This document shows, piece by piece, positions 56,036-64,000 of a DNA stretch of 64,000 bases (position 1 is the first letter of the stretch; every line of letters begins with the position of its first letter). Position numbers and translations under genes: made by a program. Origin of the DNA: Branchipolynoe longqiensis (taxonomy: Eukaryota; Annelida; Polychaeta; Phyllodocida; Polynoidae); the NCBI GenBank assembly GCA_030323885.1, contig CM059196.1, positions 35,132,481 through 35,196,480 of the forward strand, read 5' to 3'. The notes below the pieces were generated by a model that saw only the letters and a list, made by a program, of their open reading frames with translations, ran no database searches and was not told where the DNA came from.

Positions 56036-56654
56036 CACAACTACATAACATGGAATTTGATTCATACCATGTATGGTTTTATTATACTGAAAGCTCGGGG
56101 GTTAGAATCATCAAATCAGGCACAGATAGAGCCCTTTTTGAGGCGGAAGGGTTGAGTGGGTACAAAAGTTAGTGCTAGAAAGAAACTTATCTAATGGAAA
56201 CATACGAATTTAGCTGAGGTATATTTCACTATGTCAATATTATCACCAATGGAGCGCTGCTGCCTGGGTCTAGTTCCATGTGTCCTCTCTAACCGGAAAT
56301 GGCGCTCCGTCGTTTCAGCCCACATCCGCTGAGGCCAGTTGACCTGAACTTCTTCAGCACTTGTCGGATTTCTTATGGCCATAGGTAATAGTCCCCGCGG
56401 TGTGGGCTGAGTGATTTCAAATGGGTCGGGGACCGAAAGGTGAAGGTCACCTGAAATCACTGTCCCACTGGGAGCATTTTGATACCTACAAAGCTGTACA
56501 ATGGTGTCCTTCATTTCCTGTTGTTCATGCCCATGATGTTATTTGGCTATGGAACTATGTTCTGGTCACTTCATATGGTGCTAGTGTTATCGGCCGAGCA
56601 GATATGGTCTCTGTAATTCACGTTCGATTATACCATATGGCGTTACTTGAATAT
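56036..56654. other. no recognisable feature
   Basis: A 107-codon minus-strand frame (56191-56514) overlaps plus-strand frames of similar length. I recognise no protein family in it. Confidence 0.4.
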
Positions 56655-57118
56655 CAGCAGCTACGTTAAAACATTAAGTCCGATGTCGGATAAACCAGCC
56701 ATAGAATATCATACTCATTAAAATGTTAAGTCAGATATCGGATATACTCAACACAGAATATGACCATCATTAAAATATTAAGCCAGATATCGGATAAACC
56801 GGACACGGAATATCACCCTCGTTAAAATGTCAAGCCAGATATCGGATAAACCTGACAGGGAATATTACCCTCGGTAAACCATTAAGCCTGATATCGGATA
56901 AACTCGACACAGTATAAGACCCTTGTTAAAATGTTAAGCCAGATATTGGATAAATCTGGCATAGAATATCACCCTCATTAAAATGTTAAGTCAGATATTG
57001 GATATACTCGACACAGAATATGATCTTCATTAAAACATGAAGCCAGATATCGGATAAACTGGACAAGGAATGTGACCCTCATTAAAACGTTAAGCCAGAC
57101 ATCGGATAAACTGGGCAG
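56655..57118. repeat. tandem array, 60 bp unit
   Basis: About 7.5 units of TTAAAATGTTAAGCCAGATA, TCGGATAAACYSGACACGGA and ATATCACCCTCA. Neighbouring units are moderately diverged. Confidence 0.93.
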
Positions 57119-57194
57119 GTATTATGAGGTAACTTGTATTTGTTATTATATACTGAAATGTTAAATATCTTTTATGAAATATATATGCATGTTT

Positions 57195-58310
57195 GATATA
57201 GTTATACATTATGATGTTTACAATATTTGTTTCTATAATTGGGTTACTGTGTATCATGTTCATCGTACAAGGCTTATTTTCCAATATTCACGCCTAACAT
57301 CGGTGATCTAGGACAATCGCCTAAAGCAGACATCATTTCCTACTATTAGTACGCTTTAAAGAAGGTGCAATGTACTTCCACAAACTGTTTGTTTTAACTC
57401 AGTATCCCAGTAATAACACCACAAAATACATAACAACTTGAAAGGCATAATTTCATATCAGCACAGGCGAGCAGTTGTTTCTTGGGTTTGGTGCATTGAT
57501 TTATTGGTGACTTAGGTCTTACGAAACCTACATTTTTGATATAGTTATAAATTATGATGTTTACAATATTTGTTTCTATAATCAGGAAAAACGTGGCATT
57601 TTAATTAAGGAAAGTTAAACGTCAGGTTATACAAATGTCAGCTCACAAATGCTTAAGAAACGAGGCTAGAGATGCTATGGCCCTACTTTCCACTTTCACA
57701 GGTAGGGTGGGTGGGAGGCCAATTTAAGGCTGGTTATTGTCTCCTGGCTCCTCCGGTCGTAATGACCAAACCCCGTCGCTACGCCGCCTTATATAGCAAA
57801 AGTCTACCTGAAAAAGGGGCACATCGGCAGTACGAGTGTACTGCATAATACATCATCAAGTCCTGTTTACCCGATCGGCGACCAGGTTTAGTCAGTGTTT
57901 GAGTTGTTACATAGTTCTAAAGAATTCTGCTACTCGGCGACACAATAGACGTCCTTAGTACTGGCACACCTTGGTCTGTATTCGCGATCCTGATTACCCG
58001 CAATGCCAAAGCATTACGCACAATTGGGTTACTGTGTATCATGTTCATCGTACAAGGCTTATTTTCCAATATTCACACCTAACATCGGTGATCTCGGACA
58101 ATCGGCTAAAGCAGACATCATTTCCCACTATTAGTACGCTTTAAAGAAGGTGAATTGTACTTCCACAAACTATTTGTTTTAAATAATAACACCACAAAAT
58201 ACATAACAACTTGCAAGGCATAATTTTGTATCAGCACAGGCAAGCAGTTGTTTCTTGGGTTTGGTGCATTGATTTATTGGTGACTTAGGTCTTAGCAACA
58301 TGTAAGGTCA
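57195..58310. repeat. 342 bp tandem duplication, second copy interrupted
   Basis: The first unit runs 57195-57535. The second starts at 57536 (GATATAGTTATAAATTATGA), is broken at about 57587 and resumes at about 58022 (AATTGGGTTACTGTGTATCA) to about 58310. About 435 bp of unrelated sequence (57588-58021) lie between. The two units remain more than 90% alike by eye. Confidence 0.85.
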
Positions 58311-58522
58311 AAATCAGGAGATGAGTGAGTGGACTCTCTTGCCACCCATTTACCCAAACATGTCTACAAATGTGTGAGATCATGTTTTTCGATTAGATTT
58401 ATTTCTAGGCTACTTTCGCAAATAAATCGTAGTGTGCGTTGCAAGCAAAATCGGCAGCTGCGATGAAAATATTTGGTCATTTTGTAAGATAATTATATTA
58501 GGTTGGTCGTCATAATCTACCT

Positions 58523-59085
58523 TAAGTGCCTGTCACACCTTAGCGGACACCACCGGATAAAGAATTTTCTAGTCCAGTGGTGTTTGGATGAAACGGATGC
58601 TAAACGGACAAGGAAGGTACATTAACGAATAGCCACCGGATGATAACCAGACAGTAACAGGATGACACCATATGTAACCAGACAAGCACCGGTGAACTGA
58701 CAGGCGAAAACCAAATGTCAAATGGACAGATTCTGGACTGTTAACTGATGCACCAAAAGCATGTAAAAAACCGACGGACTGAATTCCCGCAACACCATCA
58801 ACGGACTCTGCCAGAAGCAAACCGGAGACGTAATGGATGGGTACCAGACATGAACCGGACAAAACAGACTAAACGGACACCAACCCTACATGTCAGCCCG
58901 GCGGTGTATGGTACAAGTTTTGTGCATGTTCAAAACTTGACACCGTACACACCGGACACCACCTGACAGAAAACTGACACGCCGGATGCGTACCGTATAT
59001 AAAACGGACGTTGACATATTTCACCAGACAGTGTCTGTTTTCTATCCAATACCCCAATCCGGTAAGGTGTGACTCTGAGCCTTTA
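58523..59085. mobile_element. MITE family 3, copy 2
   Basis: 563 bp. Left end TAAGTGCCTGTCACACCTTA; the right end mirrors it (TAAGGTGTGACTCTGAGCCT). The body holds ACCGGAC words and the central palindrome CAAGTTTTGTGCATGTTCAA at 58913-58941. The body differs much from 33690-34155, but ends and centre agree. Confidence 0.8.
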
Positions 59086-59290
59086 CATTAACTTAAAGTA
59101 ACTTTAATTTGACATGGCTAACTTCGGAGATATTTGAAATATAAACATGGAAAATTAATGTGTGCCTGCTTTCAAAAAGCTGTGACCCCAAAAGCTTCAG
59201 CAGTAACAGGTTCAACTAAATATATAATACCTAATAGTTGCCCCAGTATCTAAGTTGAATATATAGGTTCAAAGCTAGATAAGTGTATTG
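59083..59290 (+). repeat. old dispersed repeat D, copy 5
   Basis: AAAGTAACTTTAATTTGACA, GATATTTGAAATATAAACAT, AAAGCTTCAGCAGTAACAGG and TTCAACTAAAT match the family in order and strand. Confidence 0.65.
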
Positions 59291-59392
59291 GTCTCGAAAA
59301 TGTTATGCCTTTATCGGACATGCAACTTTAACATAGAACGCAGTCACTAGCACTTCAGTGAGAGTAATTCGTAGGTGCAGAACCTTAAAGCT

Positions 59393-59802
59393 TAGATAAA
59401 TGATTCACCCTGTACTTGCAGTACATGGGTGAATACCAACTCTATATAAAATCTGTCGAAAAAGCGGGGAAATGAAATGAGAGCCTAATTTCATTTATCT
59501 ACTTAAAGCAACAATTTTTCTTTGTATATGTCTTTGTATTTCCCTGCTACCTTTGAGTTGAAAAATGTAATAAAACATATAGTTTAATACAATTTAAAGG
59601 TGAAATTGATGGCGCGCTATGGCCGCCATCTTGTATATTTGCATTCTCTTCCATTTCACCAACTTTGGACGATATAAGTATCCATTTGATACTGGAGACA
59701 GGCATTCTACTTCCTGTTCCATTCTAAGGCTACTTTCGCCCGTATTTATACTACATTGTCGTTCACCCGTGTACTGCGAGTACAGGGTGAGTCATTTATC
59801 TA
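59393..59802 (+). mobile_element. hAT-like MITE, copy 2
   Basis: 410 bp with TAGATAAATGATTCACCCTG at the left and its mirror at the right end. CTTAAAGCT stands on both sides (59384-59392 and 59803-59811), an 8-9 bp target duplication, fitting hAT. The body contains ATGGCCGCCATCTTG. It is inverted relative to 31012-31433. Confidence 0.88.
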
Positions 59803-59904
59803 CTTAAAGCTATGATACGATAGTTAATCCTTATATGAAACAGGCCTCTGGTGTGTTATTGAAGCTACAGATGGAAATACAGCCCGATTCATGGTGTAAT
59901 CCTT

Positions 59905-60920
59905 TAATCGCGCCTCAATCGGCTAATGGCTGCAAGGCCCTATTAATGCGTATTGCCATGCAACTTGAAGCTGACATTGACCGGCTACCATGTGTTATCT
60001 AAGTGGGCCCAAACACAAGCGCATGTCAGATATACATCACAAGCGCCATGCCCTCCCACGTCCTCCCACACATCCCATCATGCCTCAATCGGCTAATAGC
60101 TGCATGCCTGTCAGTGTGTATTGCCACGCAACTTGAAAGCAACATTGACTGGCTAACACTGGTTATCGAAGGGGGCCCCAACACACGCACATGTCAGATA
60201 TACATCACAAGCCCCACGCCCTCCCACGTCCTCCCACACATCACATCATGCCTCAATCGGCTAATAGCTGCATGCCTCTGTCAGTGTGTATTGCCACGCA
60301 ACTTGAAGGCAACATTGACTGGCTAACACTGGTTATCGAAGGGGGCCCCAACACACGCACATGTCAGATATACATCACAAGCGCCACGCCCTTCCACGTC
60401 CTCCCACACATCCCATCATGCCTCAATCGTCTAATGGCTGCATGCCTCTGTCGGTGTGTATTGCCACGGAACTTGAAGGTAACATTGACTGGCTAACACT
60501 GGTTATCAAAGCGGGCTCCAACATACGCGCATGTCAGATATACATCACAAGCGCCACACCCTTCCACGTCCTCCCACACATCCCATCATGCCTCAATTGG
60601 CTAATGGCTGCATGCCTCTGTCGGTGTGTATTGCCACGGAAGTTGAAGGTAGCATTGACTGGCTAACACTGGTTATCGAAGCGGGCCATGACACACGCGC
60701 ATGTCAGATGTACAGCACAAGCACCACCCCCCACCCCCACAGCATCCAGCACATCCCAGCATGCCTCACTCGGCTAATGGCTGCACACCTCTATCGGTGG
60801 GTATTGCCACGCAACTTGAAGGTAACACTGACCAGTTAACACGTGTTATCTAAGCGGGCCCCAACACGCGCGCATGTCAGATATACAGCACAAGCACCAC
60901 CCCTCCCCACACAGCCCAGC
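59905..60920. repeat. satellite, 170 bp unit
   Basis: Six units, starting near 60003, 60173, 60343, 60513, 60683 and 60856 with a partial one before. Shared words are ATGTCAGATATACATCACAA, CTCAATCGGCTAATGGCTGC and ATTGACTGGCTAACACTGGT. The 101-codon frames that recur every 170 bp follow the repeat and are not genes. Confidence 0.95.
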
Positions 60921-61210
60921 ATGCACTGCTTCCTCCGCCCGATGGTAACTAAGCGTCGGGCGGCATGGCAACGCCCGGCTGTAACCATGACAACAGGTGT
61001 GATCGCTACATGGGTCACGTGATGAGCGGGTCAAGAAGGGATGGCCGCTTGGAGCATGAATAAACCATCAATGCGCCGATCGGTGCCTGGTATAATAAGG
61101 CGGGTGTGGTCAGAATGAGGTGGGAGCGTGGGTTGGAATGGGGGGGGGGGATTTGTGTGTTGTGTGGGTGGTAGGACACCAGGAAAGTGCTTTTAAAATA
61201 TGTGTAGTAT

Positions 61211-62034
61211 TGTCATGGGGGTGATGAAAATGGGAAATACTGCGCCTAGAGCGGGACTCGAACCCACATCTCTTTGCATTCCGGGCCAGTGTGCTAACCA
61301 TTACACCACCTAGGCTCCCTGATATCAACACACTCCCCACGCCTACCTGTCTATGTGGTTACTTGCCTGAGAGGTCAGTGCAGACCACTACACTCGTCCC
61401 CCTGGAATTGTAAGTCTTGTAATGCTTACAATTACATACATACAGGCAATGCACTAACACATACATACACAGGGTAGGTTCAACAACCATACAGCGCAAA
61501 GCTTGTACAGGATCCTGATCACGGCAACCAGTGTCATGGGGGTGATGAAAATGGGAAATACTGCGCCTAGAGCGGGACTCGAACCCACATCTCTTTGCAT
61601 TCCGGGCCAGTGTGCTAACCATTACACCACCTAGGCTCCCTGATATCAACACACTCCCCACGCCTACCTGTCTATGTGGTTACTTGCCTGAGAGGTCAGT
61701 GCAGACCACTACACTCGTCCCCCTGGAATTGTAAGTCTTGTAATGCTTACAATTACATACATACAGGCAATGCACTAACACATACATACACAGGGTAGGT
61801 TCAACAACCATACAGCGCAAAGCTTGTACAGGATCCTGATCACGGCAACCAGTGTCATGGGGGTGATGAAAATGGGAAATACTGCGCCTAGAGCGGGACT
61901 CGAACCCACATCTCTTTGCATTCCGGGCCAGTGTGCTAACCATTACACCACCTAGGCTCCCTGATATCAACACACTCCCCATGCCTACCTGTATATGTGG
62001 TTACTTGCCTGAGAGGTCAGTGCAGACCACTACA
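61211..62034 (-). mobile_element. TRIM-like element, tandem array with three LTRs
   Basis: LTR units 61211-61392, 61532-61713 and 61853-62034 alternate with internal parts 61393-61531 and 61714-61852 (period 321). The array begins and ends at exactly the same LTR edges as the element at 55059-55561. The units are nearly identical to each other. The flanks GTAT and CTAT agree in three of four bases. Two identical 100-codon minus-strand frames (61359-61661, 61680-61982) are simply the repeated LTR/internal sequence. Confidence 0.8.
61245..61314 (-). other. tRNA-like block in the LTR (repeated twice more)
   Basis: CCTAGGTGGTGTAATGGTTA on the minus strand holds the A box, and GGTTCGAGTCC the B box. 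The ends CCTAG and CTAGG pair. A TTTT lies about 20 bases downstream and could stop pol III. Identical blocks are at 61566-61635 and 61887-61956. Confidence 0.75.
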
Positions 62035-62044
62035 CTATGATGAA

Positions 62045-62319
62045 AGCAATCTCCCCCCAATGACTTGCTACCTTGTCGTGGTGGGGAGGCTTGTGTGCCT
62101 CCATGACCATGAGAGCTAGCCCCCTGCCAGGTTTAACCAAGCCGGGCAGGACTCATGCTAGAGGACAGACTAAGAGCAGCCACTGGTCCTCCAGGTTGGG
62201 GGTTGGGCGTGGGGCCAACAACTCCACCCCGGAAAAAAGAACGTTACAGAATCACGAACAAGACCCTTGTTTGTGGCCTATGCCCAAAGTTGGGCGGTAG
62301 GCGTAAGTAAGTAAGTAAG
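62045..62319 (+). mobile_element. short retroelement with LINE-like 5' and 3' ends
   Basis: 275 bp between two copies of TATGATGAA (62036-62044 and 62320-62328). It begins CAATGACTTGCTACCTTGTC with a frame LCASMTMRASPLPG that I associate with the 5' part of RTE-like LINEs, and ends GGCGTAAGTAAGTAAGTAAG. Endonuclease and RT are missing, so it looks like an internally deleted or SINE-like derivative moved by a LINE. Confidence 0.7.
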
Positions 62320-62449
62320 TATGATGAAGGCCTAACGGGAAGTAAGTTGAGAATTCAAGCAATATTCTGTCAGAATACAATTAATGTGGAAAGGGATTTT
62401 GAAGAGATATATGAATAAATCAATATGGATATATATGTATGTATATATA

Positions 62450-63051
62450 TGAAGAGTTCATGCACAATACCCTGTAAACGCCAATCCAACACTTGAATTA
62501 AAATCAAAGATTTGTACCTGAGGGTAATATTAATTCTCATCAATTCCACGTTTATTGTGAAGAGATGGCTATGGAGCAATGAACCAAAAAGATAGGAATG
62601 TAAACAATTAACCTTTTGAGTGTTTGACTCCAATGTTTAAGTCAATTTTTGGAGTGGCGTTTACAGGGATTTGCACTGGGCGGGGTGGCCGAATTGGTAG
62701 CGCACAGGCCTCGCATGCGGAAGATCGGGAATTCACAAGTTTGATTTCCAGTCGAGTCAAACCAATGACTTAAAAATGTATATACTTGTCGCTTCCTAGC
62801 CTGGTGCTGGGCATTATTAGGCTAGGACAAGGACTGGTTAGCTCGGTGCCAGGATAATGTGACTTGAGTGGGATATCAGGTCATGGTGCCGGCAGCCTGA
62901 TTTCCCAGTGGGGCAGCACTAAGAACTCACCATGAGTGTGCACTGTCACAAGTCGGTACCCGTCCTGATATGACCTTAGATGTTGCTAGGACATAAAGCA
63001 ACAACAAACAAACAAAAAACAACAACAGGGATTTGCCCCTGAACTTTTCAT
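62450..63051. mobile_element. MITE family 1, copy 3, split by a SINE
   Basis: Left part 62450-62674 with GAAGAGTTCATGCAC at its end; right part 63025-63051 ending TGAACTTTTCAT. The same body as 39-275 and 13999-14237. The SINE at 62675-63024 interrupts it close to its right end. Confidence 0.88.
62675..63024 (+). mobile_element. SINE-A (head type 1), complete, inside the MITE
   Basis: The head reads GGGGTGGCCGAATTGGTAGC, followed by core and AAACAACAACA tail. ACAGGGATTTGC occurs at 62663-62674 and 63025-63036, a 12 bp target duplication. This is one of the best preserved copies in the window. Confidence 0.95.
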
Positions 63052-64000
63052 AGATATATATATGCTGTATAAGCCATTATACGAGTATAATAAGGCCGGA
63101 AGCGTCCATCCTCTCCCTAGCCTATCTACTACTCCCCCTCCCAGTCATCTACTGGTTGGGCCTGCTTAACCTACAACTACCATCCTGCTCTCACTCATGT
63201 CCGTTGGGGGGCGCCACGTCTGCGCACGCACGCTCCCCCCCCCCCCTACATGCACTCACTGTACAGCTGGATATATTTGAGGATATGCCGATATACATGA
63301 ATATGTATATATATGTATATATATATACGTGATACTCAGTATATTCTAATATCGCTAGAAATATGGGTAATATGTTAGTCACACGGCTCCTATGCATCAC
63401 ACATGTAGTGTGAGGACAGCTGTATAACCCTTTGATAAATGAGATCATACACACACATCTGACACCTACCTAATATTCCACCTCCCCTCCACTGTCCCCG
63501 CGATCACTGCACACACACACCCTCCTCCGCATCCCCCAAATCAATCCCCAACGTATTCCAGCTGAGGTTCCAGCTATGCAATTGCACAAAGCATTGCATT
63601 TCTGATAGTAGTTAGTCCCCCCTTTGATAATCACCTAACCCTACATGTGTAATTAAAACAGGCATAGTGCATATCTACCTACTTCCCCTAACCCACACTT
63701 ACACACACTCTCTTCTGCCATATATCATCCCTTCACCACACTCCCCTCCCGTCTTGACCCGATGACCCCCATCCCATCTATCTATCCATACCCACACACA
63801 CCTTGCTTGCCCATCCTTACTCCATTACACCATTGCATTATCATAATTCTATCTGAGCGCCTGCTGCATCGGAGCCACCATCTCCATGTAGAGCCTACTC
63901 CCATCCCTCTCCCCCTCGCCCTCCCCCTCGCCTGTCCCCTCCCTCCCCACCCCCTCCCCCTCCCGCCTCTCCGTCCCCCTCCCCCTCTCTTCTCCCCCTC
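63052..64000. other. no gene; simple-sequence patches
   Basis: TATA microsatellite at 63290-63330, CA- and C-rich stretch at 63470-63790 and a CCCTCCCC tract from about 63900 to the end. No recognisable feature. Confidence 0.45.

Noticed and set aside
56191..56514. 107-codon minus-strand frame as a possible host gene
   Set aside because: It has mixed composition, but no recognisable domain, and plus-strand frames overlap it. There is no evidence beyond length.
60003..60839. Four similar frames of about 101 codons, apparent gene cluster
   Set aside because: They recur every 170 bp with the satellite unit.
61359..61982. Two identical 100-codon frames, apparent duplicated genes
   Set aside because: They are the same part of the 321 bp TRIM-like repeat; the frame crosses the tRNA-like block and has no independent support.
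8869..63024. tRNA-like heads as functional tRNA genes
   Set aside because: They are each followed by the same SINE core and tail, often with target duplications, and lack proper acceptor and anticodon stems.

Overview
This is eukaryotic, intron-poor-looking intergenic (or large-intron) DNA that consists almost wholly of transposable elements, their remnants and tandem repeats. I found no convincing host gene exon and no intact functional RNA gene. Two dispersed elements (46844-47184 and 52462-52738) carry a block (cataATAAAAGA next to a tRNA-like head and a CGTTAAATAAA-type tail) that I remember as a very common SINE of bivalves and gastropods. Together with the other repeat types this suggests a mollusc. 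The assignment is inference and needs a database search.

Layout. 0-4 kb: a MITE, then a 3.4 kb DIRS-type tyrosine-recombinase retrotransposon whose terminal repeats and internal complementary region can be read base by base. 4-10 kb: several inverted-repeat elements and a 1.7 kb minisatellite of about 60 bp units. 9.9-10.7 kb: the left end of a second DIRS element, cut off by a large microsatellite. 11-24 kb: many copies of one tRNA-derived SINE family, two chimeric LINE copies (12.8 and 18.6 kb), G-rich blocks and old tandem arrays. 24-36 kb: GT-rich minisatellites, MITEs and more SINEs. 36-42 kb: nested SINEs, the right end of the second DIRS element (38.7-39.4 kb), and a satellite built from SINE tails. 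42-48 kb: an inverted duplication and the RNase H end of a LINE. 49-52 kb: a 61 bp satellite and a 600 bp pyrimidine tract. 53-64 kb: SINEs, a miniature LTR-type element in two places, a 170 bp satellite and nested MITE/SINE insertions.

The most interesting system is the miniature LTR-like element at 55059-55561, present again as a tandem array at 61211-62034. It has 182 bp direct terminal repeats that begin TG and end CA, a 139 bp internal part with a primer-binding-site-like start and a polypurine end, and a 4 bp target duplication at the first site. Each terminal repeat holds a tRNA-like block with good pol III A and B boxes. That block is clearly related to the head of a SINE at 14917-15187. 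It looks like a TRIM whose LTR carries a tRNA-type promoter, comparable in principle to Cassandra elements with 5S rRNA sequence in their LTRs.

How the parts relate: the autonomous enzymes (DIRS RT/RNase H/recombinase, two LINE reverse-transcriptase lineages) are all damaged here. The abundant short elements (SINEs, TRIM-like units, MITEs) have no coding capacity and would depend on enzymes elsewhere in the genome. Nesting with target-site duplications gives a relative order for several insertions.
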